From Candidatus Methylomicrobium oryzae (GTDB lineage: Bacteria; Pseudomonadota; Gammaproteobacteria; Methylococcales; Methylomonadaceae): a stretch of 64,000 nucleotides of DNA. The DNA lies in contig NZ_JAERVK010000002.1 in the NCBI RefSeq assembly GCF_016745425.1, positions 234,823 through 298,822 on the forward strand. The letters are read 5' to 3'. Position 1 is the stretch's first letter. Every line of letters begins with the position of its first letter. Under the pieces are notes generated by a model. It saw nothing but the letters and a program-made list of their open reading frames with translations, did not search any database and had not been told where the DNA came from. This document shows, piece by piece, positions 40,468 to 50,749 of the stretch. Made by a program: the position numbers and the translations under genes.

Positions 40468-41265
40468 CTACATCAGCGGCAATATCTGGTCGAGAAGCTT
40501 GCCGTTGGTCGCCAGGATCTGTTTCGGGAACAGTCCCGGATTGCCTTTGAAGTCGGTCAGGGAGCCGCCCGCTTCCAGCGCGATCAGCGCGCCGGCGGCG
40601 ACGTCGTACAAATTCAGCTCCTGCTCCCAGAACGCATCGACCTGCCCGTCTGCGACCATGCACAGGTCGAGCGCGGCCGAGCAGAACCGGCGCTGGCCGG
40701 TCGTGCGTTGCGCGATCCGGCAGAAGCGTTCCAGGTTATTTTCGGCCAGATAGTTGCGCAGGCAGGCGAAACCGGTCGAGATCATCGCATCACCGAGCAC
40801 CGCTTCGTCAGAAACATAAGTCCGTTCGCCGTTCTTGAACGCCCCTTTCCCTTTTTCCGCGATATAAAGATCGTTCAATACCGGCGCATATACCGCGCCG
40901 AGCACGATCTCGCCGCCGATTTCGAGCGCGATACTGATCGACCAACCGTACTGGCCTTTCGCGAACGAATGGGTGCCGTCGATCGGATCGACGATCCAGC
41001 GGCTGGTCTGGTCGGCGCTTTGTCCGGTTTCCTCGCCCCAGAAGCCGTATTCGGGATACTCCCGGGTCAGGGTTTCCTTCAAAAACGCCTCGATCGCGAC
41101 ATCGGCTTCGGTCACGAAATCGCGCGCGGATTTTTTGTTGATCGCGACGTTCTTGCGGTTATTGAAATATTTCATGCCGATCATGCCGGCATCGCGGATC
41201 ACCTTTTCAAGCGCGGCTTGGGTTACCCTTATTGGGGCAGTCCCGGTAACGGCAGGGTTTGGCAT
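40468..41265 (-). CDS. Inositol-monophosphatase-family enzyme
   Basis: This 265-residue Mg2+-dependent phosphatase has GEETG, the metal-binding motif DPIDGTHSFAKG and a C-terminal NLYDVAAGALIALEAGG (the family has W/xxDxAAG). SuhB, CysQ and the HisN-type histidinol-phosphatases all share this fold. As hisG and hisD are encoded in the window, a HisN role is worth considering, but the sequence does not decide it. The ATG at 41265 (MPNPAVTG) is chosen because an upstream frame to 41394 is Cys/Arg-rich; its ribosome site is poor. Confidence 0.85.
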   Translation of the reverse strand: MPNPAVTGTAPIRVTQAALEKVIRDAGMIGMKYFNNRKNVAINKKSARDFVTEADVAIEAFLKETLTREYPEYGFWGEETGQSADQTSRWIVDPIDGTHSFAKGQYGWSISIALEIGGEIVLGAVYAPVLNDLYIAEKGKGAFKNGERTYVSDEAVLGDAMISTGFACLRNYLAENNLERFCRIAQRTTGQRRFCSAALDLCMVADGQVDAFWEQELNLYDVAAGALIALEAGGSLTDFKGNPGLFPKQILATNGKLLDQILPLM

Positions 41266-41437
41266 AACGCAGCAGAAACCAATGCAAAAGCCGCCATTAT
41301 ACCAGCTGCCCCGCTTCGGCTGGCCGAAAAAGTCCCAGGCCGCCTTGCGTGGGGCGGAGATTTTGTTATATTGGCCCGTTGATCGGGAGCACATGAAACC
41401 GCCTCTCGAAGCATTACGGATTTATTGATGATTTTTC

Positions 41438-43339
<1,902 letters not shown>

Positions 43340-43366
43340 GCGGCCGTTCCCTTACCGGGTGTGCAG

Positions 43367-43445
43367 CCGTAGGGTACGCTGCGCGTACCTTTTTTACAGC
43401 GCTTTGTTAGTAGCAGGGTTAAGGTACGCGCAGCGTACCCTACGG
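43367..43445. repeat. BIME: perfect 25-bp inverted REP pair
   Basis: CCGTAGGGTACGCTGCGCGTACC plus TT at 43367-43391 and its exact complement at 43421-43445 flank a 29-bp spacer. Each arm is itself palindromic. A single copy is at 7492-7515. It lies in the 230-bp gap after yheS and could also end that transcript. Confidence 0.9.
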
Positions 43446-43569
43446 CATTTCTCCTCTCGGTGGGCCGCGGATGACGGGAATAGTCGCCGGAGGGATAGGG
43501 AATTATTGGTCCGACGGATGTCCCATCTCCTAAATAACAACAAACAGAAGCAAAGTAGGAGGCCCGCCC

Positions 43570-44079
43570 ATGTACGAACTGATCGTTCGGCTCTTCGATA
43601 TCTGCCGTTTTAAAAAAGGTCCGGAGGATTTGCCTTATTCGCTGACCATGCTCAAAATACTCGCGGCCGCCTTTGCCGCGGTCCGGGTTCTGATGCATTA
43701 CCGGGGCGATAACGTGCTCGGCGCGGTCTTTGAGGCCGCGGCGGAAGTCGGGTATATCGGATTGTTCAGCGGCGTGATGCTGAGGGCTAATCGCCATTTG
43801 AACCGCTATTACCAGGTTGCGGGGGCTTTTTTTGGATGTTTCGCGCTGATCGGCTTTATCGCCTGGCCTGCTGCCGCGATGCTGGTGACCGGGCAGTCCG
43901 GCGGTCTCGCGTTCATGCTGTTGCTCGGTTTTATCGTCTGGCTCTGTGCGGTCACGGCGCACATCGTTTATCATGCGCTTGCGCCGGACGTCTTGGTCAG
44001 TTTGGGTTGGGCGCTGGCGTTTTTAGTCGGTTTCGTATTGCTGTCCATGTCTTCCGGGCATGTCGACGGCATCGGTTAG
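43570..44079 (+). CDS. Small membrane protein, 169 aa
   Basis: The family is unrecognised. About four to five hydrophobic segments are visible, with a short charged N-terminus (FDICRFKKGPEDLPYS). An AGTAGGAGG site lies just upstream. The stop is 8 bp before a universal stress protein gene that has its own AGGAGG site, so the two are surely co-transcribed. Confidence 0.72.
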   Translation: MYELIVRLFDICRFKKGPEDLPYSLTMLKILAAAFAAVRVLMHYRGDNVLGAVFEAAAEVGYIGLFSGVMLRANRHLNRYYQVAGAFFGCFALIGFIAWPAAAMLVTGQSGGLAFMLLLGFIVWLCAVTAHIVYHALAPDVLVSLGWALAFLVGFVLLSMSSGHVDGIG

Positions 44080-44087
44080 GAGGAATT

Positions 44088-44531
44088 GTGAAGTCATACA
44101 AGCACATATTATTGGCGGTGGATTTTTTCGACCGGCAGGCCGTGGTCGCCGAGCGCGCGCAGGATCTGGCCGAACGTTACGGCGCCAGACTCAGCATGAT
44201 CCATGTGGTCGATGCCCTGCCGATCGGCGACCCGGCGAACGATGTGCTGGTTCCTTTCGAAATGGATTTGTCGCAGGAATTTATTGCGCTCGGCAGGAAA
44301 AAACTGGCCGAACTGGCATCGTCGTTGGGTGTTCCGGAGCATCAGATCTGGCTCGAAACAGGCAGTCCGAAACAGGAAATCATCCGGATCGCCGAAGAAA
44401 ACGGGGTCGATCTGATCGTGGTCGGTTCGCACGGGCGGCATGGCTTGGCGCTCCTGCTGGGCTCGACCGCGAACGGCGTTCTGCATCATGCGCACTGCGA
44501 TGTGCTGGCGGTGCGTTTGCAGAATCCATAA
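44088..44531 (+). CDS. Universal stress protein (UspA family)
   Basis: This 147-residue soluble protein has the ATP-binding type motif GSHGRHGLALLLGSTA near residues 119-134. The start AGTAGGAGGAATT-GTG gives KSYKHILLAVDFF, a typical N-terminal strand. The true start is the GTG at 44088; a longer frame from 43836 runs over the upstream gene and is rejected. Partner of the small membrane protein before it. Confidence 0.93.
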   Translation: MKSYKHILLAVDFFDRQAVVAERAQDLAERYGARLSMIHVVDALPIGDPANDVLVPFEMDLSQEFIALGRKKLAELASSLGVPEHQIWLETGSPKQEIIRIAEENGVDLIVVGSHGRHGLALLLGSTANGVLHHAHCDVLAVRLQNP

Positions 44532-44591
44532 ATAAAAATAATACATCAGGCGGCCGCCGAGCGGCAGCCTTTCACATTAAGGTAGGGGAAA

Positions 44592-45020
44592 ATGATAGGA
44601 AAAGTGCAAAGTTTCGATCCCGAATCGGGGAGCGGCGCGATCGAAAGCGAAGGACAAACATATTCGTTTGAAATCAAGGATTGGGTAGAGGGCGTTTCTC
44701 CCGAGGCGGACGACGAGGTCCGTTTCGACCTGGAAGGCAGCCAGGCGGTGCGGGTCGGCCTGCTTGGCGTTTCTCGCGAGCCACCGCAAGCGGTCAAGTC
44801 CAAATACATTGCGGGGGTGCTCTCGCTGCTGTTCGGTTGGGCGGGGCTGTCGCGATTTTACTTGGGCTATTATAAGGTCGGCTTCATGCAGGTCCTGCTT
44901 ACCGCTTTTTTGCTGTACGCAAAATTCATGGTTTTCGTGCCTCAGTGGGGCTTTGTGGAGGCGGTGCTGCTGTTTGCGAGCAAATTCGACCGCGACGCCA
45001 AAGGAAGGCCGTTGAAGTGA
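44592..45020 (+). CDS. TM2-domain protein with cold-shock-like N-terminus
   Basis: This 142-residue protein: residues 1-60 look like an OB/cold-shock-type fold (MIGKVQSFDPESGSGAIESE, strands and the DDEVRFDLEG hairpin), and residues 68-142 carry a TM2-type two-helix hairpin with AGVLSLLFGWAGLSRFYLGYY. A combination of a soluble sensor-like domain with a TM2 hairpin is uncommon to my knowledge. Function unknown. It lies 60 bp after the usp gene on the same strand and may belong to that unit. Confidence 0.72.
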   Translation: MIGKVQSFDPESGSGAIESEGQTYSFEIKDWVEGVSPEADDEVRFDLEGSQAVRVGLLGVSREPPQAVKSKYIAGVLSLLFGWAGLSRFYLGYYKVGFMQVLLTAFLLYAKFMVFVPQWGFVEAVLLFASKFDRDAKGRPLK

Positions 45021-45134
45021 AACGGCCGTGTCCGGCGCCGGGAAAGCCTGGCGGGGTTTCGGCAGTAAGGGCATCGGGCTGCGCCCTTCGGTAAGCTTTT
45101 TTAAGGCGGCCGGGATTTCTAAAAGCCGCCCGCA

Positions 45135-45545
45135 TCAGCTAAAGATTTTGTAAAGTCCGTCCAGTACCAGCGAGTTCGGGCTGACGATGCCGACCACTTT
45201 CCGGTTCTCGATTACCGGCGCCCGGACCAGGTCATACTGTGCGAACAGTCTCGAACAATAGCGGATATCCATCTCCGGATACACCGAAATGACCGGCTTG
45301 TTCATGATTTCATAGACATTGACCCGTTCCGGCGCCCTGTCCTTGGCCAATACGTGGCGGGCGATGTCGCCGCAGTTGATCATGCCGTATTCGTCGTCGT
45401 CATGGCGCTTGTTCACGATCAGTACGGCGGTCTGCATTTCTTTCATTTTCTTCAACGCTTCGGCCACGGTGGCGATGCCGTCGATCGAGCCGAAGTCGGT
45501 CTTCATCACGTCTTTCACTCGGATGGTAATGCGGTTGCCGTTCAT
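45135..45545 (-). CDS. CBS-pair protein
   Basis: This 136-residue soluble protein is made of two CBS domains, around VKDVMKTDFGSIDGIATVAEAL and VYEIMNKPVISVYPEMDI. CBS pairs bind AMP, ATP or similar nucleotides and regulate transporters or enzymes. Its start overlaps the stop of the PII-like gene by 4 nt (45542-45545), so it is the last gene of the operon with two DUF1538 genes and the PII-like gene. It may sense adenylates for that transporter (inference). Confidence 0.9.
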   Translation of the reverse strand: MNGNRITIRVKDVMKTDFGSIDGIATVAEALKKMKEMQTAVLIVNKRHDDDEYGMINCGDIARHVLAKDRAPERVNVYEIMNKPVISVYPEMDIRYCSRLFAQYDLVRAPVIENRKVVGIVSPNSLVLDGLYKIFS

Positions 45546-45892
45546 AGGGTATCCTCTATCTCTTTTGTCAATGCATTCACCTGGTGTCTGACCCCGATCG
45601 CGTCCTCGACGTCGATCTGGAATGCGATCCCGGTTCCCGGTTCGTCGTCGAACTGTGCGACGGCCGCGATCTTTTCCAGAATGAACCGGCTGAGGTGTTC
45701 TTCGACGAGCAGCAGCAGGACATCGCGCTGCGCTTCGAGCGTCAGGCCGAAAAAGGTTTTCGACTGTTTCATCCCTTCGCCGCGGGCGTGATTGATCACG
45801 GTTGCGCCTTTCGCGCCGGCTTGCCGGGCGGTATTCAGCACCAGGTCGGTTTTGTCGTCATCGACGAACACAATGATGAGTTTGAAATGCAT
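45542..45892 (-). CDS. PII-like regulatory protein
   Basis: This 116-residue protein has the ferredoxin-like PII pattern: KLIIVFVDDDKTDLVLNTAR at the start, a variable central loop (HARGEGMKQSKTFFG) and a B-loop-like GTGIAFQIDVEDAIGV near the C-terminus. The canonical uridylylation Tyr of GlnB is not obvious, so this is a divergent member such as the SbtB-type regulators of transporters. It sits between the DUF1538 genes and a CBS gene, and is presumably a nucleotide-responsive regulator of the transporter (inference). Confidence 0.82.
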   Translation of the reverse strand: MHFKLIIVFVDDDKTDLVLNTARQAGAKGATVINHARGEGMKQSKTFFGLTLEAQRDVLLLLVEEHLSRFILEKIAAVAQFDDEPGTGIAFQIDVEDAIGVRHQVNALTKEIEDTL

Positions 45893-45902
45893 GCTCTATA
45901 CC

Positions 45903-46784
45903 TCATGTTTTGGATAAAAGATCGGCTTTATTCAGCCATTGGGCGATTTGCGCGTAGCTCAATACGGCAATGACCGGAAACAGAGCGGCGAACGCGATCA
46001 GACCGAATCCGTCCAGCAGCGGGTCGCGTCCGGGAATCGCTTTGGCCAGGCCTAGGCCCAGCGCGGTGATCATCGGCACCGTCACCATCGAGGTGGTGAC
46101 CGCGCCGGAGTCGTAGGCCAGTCCAAGGATCAGTTTGGGCGCAAAGCGGGTCTGGATCATCACCATAATATAACCGGCGACGATGAATAGAGAGAACTCC
46201 TCGCCGGTAACAAGCCGAAAAATGCCGAGCGCGATACCGAACCCTACCCCTAATGCAACCGAAAAACGCAGTCCCCAAGCCCGGATCGTGCCGCCTGAAA
46301 TCTGCTCGGCCCGCAACGCCACCGCAAGCAGCGAAGGTTCAGCGAGCGCGGTCGTGAAACCGATGCTGGCGGCGAAAACATACACCCAGACATAATCGCG
46401 CCAATCGATTTTGCCGGCAACCGGATCGACGCCGATGAATTCGGGCGTGGTCAGCTGTGCAGCCATCAGATCGCCCAGCGGAAACAGCGCCATATCAAGT
46501 CCCTTCAGAAAAAACACGATCCCGATCAGCACGGATGCGAAGCCGATTAAGATTTTTCTCGGATGCGCGATCGGCCTGCGGATAACCAATAATTGGAAGC
46601 CGAGGATAGTGACCGCGATCGGCAGTACATCGCGGCAGGTTTCCCCCAGTTTCAACGCGAAATTTATCAATCCCTCGATCAGGCCGCTGTGAAGCAGATG
46701 GTCTGCGACGGCCGCGATCATCGGAAAAATGTTCCGAGCGGCTTCCGGCAGTGCGGCCATTAACCGTATCATTTCGTCGATCAT
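45903..46784 (-). CDS. DUF1538 membrane protein (second subunit)
   Basis: This 293-residue membrane protein has about six hydrophobic segments. The conserved DUF1538-type stretches LKGLDMALFPLGDLMA, FAPKLILGLAYDSGAVTTS and TVPMITALGLGLAKAIPGRDPLLDGFG parallel the first subunit gene. The ATG at 46784 (MIDEMIRLMAALPEA) overlaps the stop of the previous gene by 4 nt, so the two halves are co-translated; a longer in-frame start lies inside it. I take it to be a transporter-like subunit; the substrate is unknown. Confidence 0.88.
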   Translation of the reverse strand: MIDEMIRLMAALPEAARNIFPMIAAVADHLLHSGLIEGLINFALKLGETCRDVLPIAVTILGFQLLVIRRPIAHPRKILIGFASVLIGIVFFLKGLDMALFPLGDLMAAQLTTPEFIGVDPVAGKIDWRDYVWVYVFAASIGFTTALAEPSLLAVALRAEQISGGTIRAWGLRFSVALGVGFGIALGIFRLVTGEEFSLFIVAGYIMVMIQTRFAPKLILGLAYDSGAVTTSMVTVPMITALGLGLAKAIPGRDPLLDGFGLIAFAALFPVIAVLSYAQIAQWLNKADLLSKT

Positions 46785-47509
46785 ACCGCCATTCCATAAG
46801 CCAGCACGAAAACAATCGGGGTCTGCGACGCGAAAACCACCATGCCGAAACCGTCGGTCAGCGGATTGCGTCCCTTGATCGCGGTCGCGAGACCGACGCC
46901 GAGCGCGGTCACCAGGGGTACAGTAATGCTGGATGTCGCGATGCCGCCCGCGTCGTAAGCGATACCGATGATTTCCTTCGGTGCAAAGGGGGTGATAACT
47001 GCCACGCATAAATAGCCGATAAAAACCGGCACATAGACCGGCCAGCCGCGGATGATCCGCAACACGCCGACGATTAGCGCAAACCCGACCGACAGCGCCA
47101 CCGTAACGCGGAGCCCCAGCGCATAATCGGCTTTCGCGGCGTCGCCGGAATCGATGATGTGGCCCTGGCTGGCAATATGCGCGGCTTGCTGGGCCGCGGC
47201 GATCAGCGCCGGTTCGGCGATCGCGGCACAGAATCCCAGGCTGAACGCAAAGAGCACCAGCCAGAACAAACTGCCCTTGCGGGCAAAGTCATAGGCCATG
47301 TCTTCGCCGAGCGGGAACAGGCTAAGTTCCAGTCCTTGGACGAAAAGGGTCAGGCCGATGATCAGGAAGAGCGAACCCTCGATCAGATTAGCCAGGTCGG
47401 GAAGGGGCTGTTTGATCACTAAATTTTGAAAAATCAGCACGACCGCAAAAATCGGCGCCAAATCCCGGCAACTGCCCAGCAGGTATTTGATGAAGCGATT
47501 TTTGAACAT
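46781..47509 (-). CDS. DUF1538 membrane protein (first subunit)
   Basis: This 242-residue membrane protein is paralogous to its neighbour. Shared features are FVQGLELSLFPLGEDMAYDF, FAPKEIIGIAYDAGGIATSS and VPLVTALGVGLATAIKGRNPLTDGFG. About six hydrophobic segments are present. The start ATG at 47509 opens the operon; the gap upstream holds its promoter. As both subunits show internal similarity, the pair probably forms a pseudo-symmetric transporter. Confidence 0.88.
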   Translation of the reverse strand: MFKNRFIKYLLGSCRDLAPIFAVVLIFQNLVIKQPLPDLANLIEGSLFLIIGLTLFVQGLELSLFPLGEDMAYDFARKGSLFWLVLFAFSLGFCAAIAEPALIAAAQQAAHIASQGHIIDSGDAAKADYALGLRVTVALSVGFALIVGVLRIIRGWPVYVPVFIGYLCVAVITPFAPKEIIGIAYDAGGIATSSITVPLVTALGVGLATAIKGRNPLTDGFGMVVFASQTPIVFVLAYGMAV

Positions 47510-48143
47510 GCGTAGTCTTATAAATTCTTTGCGATCGCTTGATTGTATATGAAAACAAGCCGGTAAACCTATCCGGACAGGCTTTTATTATTGTCCGGCC
47601 TTTGAATGTGAATGTATGAAATGGTTTGGTTTGCCTCTCGGCCTTTTTGAAAAGCTCTTTGCTTAAAGGATTGTCTACGAATAAATTCACGCCATATCCA
47701 AAAATGGCGCGATTGCCCTGAGGTCTGATAAAAACCGGAAAGCTTGGCCAATAATTAGAAATATTTTCGGATTAAGCTATAGTTAAAAACAAAACATATT
47801 TGTTGTATTTTTTTGGTTATGAGCTTCCTCTTTTCAATCGATTAAGACGAGGTGTTCCCAATGCAGTGCCGTCGAGCTATTTCTGCGCATTTCGCTGTTG
47901 AGACTTATGTAGCCTGCTGGGGCCGGGTAAGAAAAAAATAGGATGCATCGTTTATATACCCCAGAGCCTGCTTAGGTTCTTTTTGAATTACGTTTTAACA
48001 ATTTTAATGACATCCCTATGTGCGAAGACATACCGCTCTGTCCAGTGATCTCTAACTTGCGGCCGCCCTGCCCTCCCGACTGCCTTAGGTTAATTCCTCA
48101 TTGCGTACTTTAGTCTTTTATATTCTGAATCGAGGATAATCAA
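47510..48143. other. Gene-free stretch between the DUF1538 operon and the chemoreceptor
   Basis: No gene is seen in these 634 bases. Left part: probable promoter region of the DUF1538 operon (AT-rich). At about 47862-47942 there is a 26-codon frame MQCRRAISAHFAVETYVACW with a weak site, judged spurious. Right part: chemoreceptor leader. No strong hairpin is obvious. Confidence 0.4.
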
Positions 48144-49955
48144 ATGGCATTATTCGGTAGTAAAACAGTGCAGCCGAAAATCGATGACGCAGTCAAGATT
48201 ATAGAGAAAATAGCTGAAGGCGATTTTTCCACCCCTATCGATACCTCAGGCAATGACGTCACCGCGCCGTTGATGCGGGCTTTGAAGCATAGCCAGGAGA
48301 CCCTGGCTAGGCGCACGGCGGAAGAGCTTCGCGCTACCGATCTCAATGCCGAACAGATGGCGCGCTTCGATAAGGCTTTCAGTAAACTGATCGCCGATGT
48401 TCAGCGCGGCAAGTTGTCTTTGCGCATGGAGCTGGACGGCCTTTCGGAAGGCTTATATCGCTATACCGCGGAAGGCGTAAATATGATTCTGGATGCAGTG
48501 ACCCAGCCATTGGGCATCACTTCGGAATATCTTCAACGTCTTGGTAGCGGCATTATCCCCGCCAGAATTACTGTGGAAACTAAAGGCGACTTTGAGGTTT
48601 TAAATCATAACATTAATTTACTGATCGACACGCTAAGCGGCTTCAGCGAAGAAATGAACCGCATGTCCAGCGAGCATGACAAGGGTGATATCGACGCCGT
48701 GATAGACGTCGACCGTTTCCATGGCGCTTACCGAACGATGGCCCAAGGCGTCAACGACATGGTCAAAGGCCATATTGCGGTCAAGAAAAAAGCCATGGCC
48801 GTGGTCAGGGAATTCGGCGAAGGTAATTTTGATGCTCCGCTGGAGAAACTGCCCGGGAAAAAGGCATTCATCAACGAAACGATAGAACAGGTACGCGGCA
48901 ATATTAAATCACTCATTACCGACGTTGACATGTTGTCTCGGGCGGCGATAGACGGGCGCGTACAAACACGGGCCGATGCGGCTAAACATCGGGGAGACTT
49001 CCGACGCATCGTGGAAGGGATCAATTTAACGCTGGAAACCATTGTGTCGCCGATTCTTGTTGTCAAGACAGCGACTGAGGCCATCAATACCGCGGCACGC
49101 GAAATCTCGGCCGGTAACTCGGATCTGTCGCAGCGTACCGAGGAACAGGCGGCGAATCTGGAAGAAACCGCTTCCAGCATGGAGCAGCTCGCCTCTACGG
49201 TCAAACAGAATGCCGACAATGCGCAACGGGCCAGCCGGAGAGCGGCCGCGGCTTCGGAGGTGGCTGCCAAAGGAGGAGACAGAGTGCAGCAAGTGGTGGA
49301 CACGATGAGCGCCATCAATGAAAGCTCGCGCAAAATCGTGGACATCATCAGCGTGATCGACGGGATTGCTTTACAGACCAATATCCTGGCCCTCAATGCG
49401 GCGGTCGAAGCGGCGCGTGCGGGCGAGCAGGGGCGCGGGTTTGCGGTCGTGGCCAGCGAAGTGCGCAACCTGGCGCAGCGTTCGGCGGCGGCGGCCAAAG
49501 AAATCAAAGGATTGATCAGCGATTCGGTGGAAAAGGTGGAGGACGGCAGCCAGTTAGTCAATGAAGCCGGCCAGACCATGGAAGAAGTGGTGAGTTCGGT
49601 TCGGGAGGTCACCGACATCATGGCGCAGATTGCGGCCGCCTCTCTGGAGCAAAGCTCCGGCATCGAACAAGTGAATACGGCGGTAGCCCAGATGGACAAA
49701 GTCACCCAGCAGAACGCCGCGCTGGTGGAACAGGCCGCGGCCGCCGCCGAATCCCTGGAAGAACAGGCAGACCGGCTGACCGAAGCGATGCGGCAGTTCC
49801 GCCTCGATGCCGGCTATAAGGCCGTCTCGTCCGCCTTGCCGGGTCGGCAAGCTTCTCTTCAGAAGCCGATGCCTCGCTCGAACAGCCAGCACAAAGCTCT
49901 GGGCGAGCCGGTCCGTGCCGGGCAATACAACGGCGAGGGATGGGAAGAGTTTTAG
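48144..49955 (+). CDS. Cytoplasmic methyl-accepting chemotaxis protein
   Basis: This 603-residue chemoreceptor lacks a transmembrane segment. The N-terminal ~300 residues are helical with HAMP-like repeats (e.g. [20 protein letters not shown]). The C-terminal signalling hairpin tip has [19 protein letters not shown], followed by the [18 protein letters not shown] segment. Such soluble receptors sense internal or cytoplasmic cues and talk to CheA/CheW. The C-terminal end has no CheB/CheR pentapeptide. No chemotaxis genes are adjacent. The ATG at 48144 has a GAGGA site. Confidence 0.93.
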   Translation: MALFGSKTVQPKIDDAVKIIEKIAEGDFSTPIDTSGNDVTAPLMRALKHSQETLARRTAEELRATDLNAEQMARFDKAFSKLIADVQRGKLSLRMELDGLSEGLYRYTAEGVNMILDAVTQPLGITSEYLQRLGSGIIPARITVETKGDFEVLNHNINLLIDTLSGFSEEMNRMSSEHDKGDIDAVIDVDRFHGAYRTMAQGVNDMVKGHIAVKKKAMAVVREFGEGNFDAPLEKLPGKKAFINETIEQVRGNIKSLITDVDMLSRAAIDGRVQTRADAAKHRGDFRRIVEGINLTLETIVSPILVVKTATEAINTAAREISAGNSDLSQRTEEQAANLEETASSMEQLASTVKQNADNAQRASRRAAAASEVAAKGGDRVQQVVDTMSAINESSRKIVDIISVIDGIALQTNILALNAAVEAARAGEQGRGFAVVASEVRNLAQRSAAAAKEIKGLISDSVEKVEDGSQLVNEAGQTMEEVVSSVREVTDIMAQIAAASLEQSSGIEQVNTAVAQMDKVTQQNAALVEQAAAAAESLEEQADRLTEAMRQFRLDAGYKAVSSALPGRQASLQKPMPRSNSQHKALGEPVRAGQYNGEGWEEF

Positions 49956-50348
49956 AGAATTCTCAATTGCGGGGACGGCAGTTGAAAAAGAGGCTGTCCC
50001 CGAATATTTGGCGAAAATGCGCGAGCTATAGGCTGGATTAGCGGCAATGCCGATGAGATACGCCGGAACCAGGCTGCTGCATGGAGTGCCAAAGCCAGCT
50101 TTGCGACGCCTCGGAGCTAAACTTATCGGGATGGGGGCGGTAGCTAAAATAACATTCGAACTCATCCTCGATCCGTCGGGTTACGAAAAACAACTCGGTC
50201 CATTTAAATGAGGTGATAGCGTTCCGGCAGCTTACCGGCAAAGACGAGGAACTCTTGCCCGTGAGGCTACTCCAATGCTGTTTACAAGAGTAGAATAGGG
50301 AATTTCCCGATTGATATTTTTCCTGACGTTGACCCGCAATGAATTCCC
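49956..50348. other. Gene-free stretch with a GC hairpin
   Basis: No gene is seen. GGGGAC...GTCCCC at 49971-50001 forms a hairpin 15 bp after the chemoreceptor stop, without a T-run. Further right, a GTGCCAAAGCCAGCTTTGCG motif at about 50090-50109 looks like a REP half. The right end holds the Spy-like gene leader. Confidence 0.4.
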
Positions 50349-50726
50349 ATGAATAAAATGATCGTCGCTCTGATTTCCGGTTTGAGTTTTTCCTTGGCGG
50401 CCTATGCCCAAAGCGGGCAATCCACGGATGAAGCCAAGGCTTTTCCCGCCGCCGCGCCGCAATCCGAGGTCGGCAAGCATCACGGCATCAAGCTGAAACA
50501 ATTGAGTCAGGAACTCGGTCTGAGCGAAGAACAGGAATCCAAATTCAAGGCGCTATTCAAAAAGCACAAACAAAAAATCAAGGAAATCCGCGAGGAAAGC
50601 CAGGAAGAAGTCAAAGACACGCTGACGCCGGCGCAAAAGCTCAAGCTGTACCAGCTGAAAGAGAAGAACAGCGACAAGATCAAGGCTTTAAAACAGGCCG
50701 TCACGGAAGAAGAAAACAACCCGTAG
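50349..50726 (+). CDS. Spy/CpxP-like periplasmic protein, 125 aa
   Basis: A signal peptide spans residues 1-20 (cleavage after AYA). The mature part is helical and highly charged, with LSQELGLSEEQESKFKALFK and LTPAQKLKLYQLKEK. The LTPAQ and LS.EQ patterns are typical of the Spy/CpxP family of periplasmic chaperones or stress sensors. It is convergent with the TgpA operon. Short gap to TgpA stop (23 bp). Confidence 0.78.
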   Translation: MNKMIVALISGLSFSLAAYAQSGQSTDEAKAFPAAAPQSEVGKHHGIKLKQLSQELGLSEEQESKFKALFKKHKQKIKEIREESQEEVKDTLTPAQKLKLYQLKEKNSDKIKALKQAVTEEENNP

Positions 50727-50749
50727 ACTTTTGCCGGGGCAAGATCGCG

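Noticed and set aside
47862..47942. 26-codon frame MQCRRAISAHFAVETYVACW
   Set aside because: Weak ribosome site and no homology recognised.
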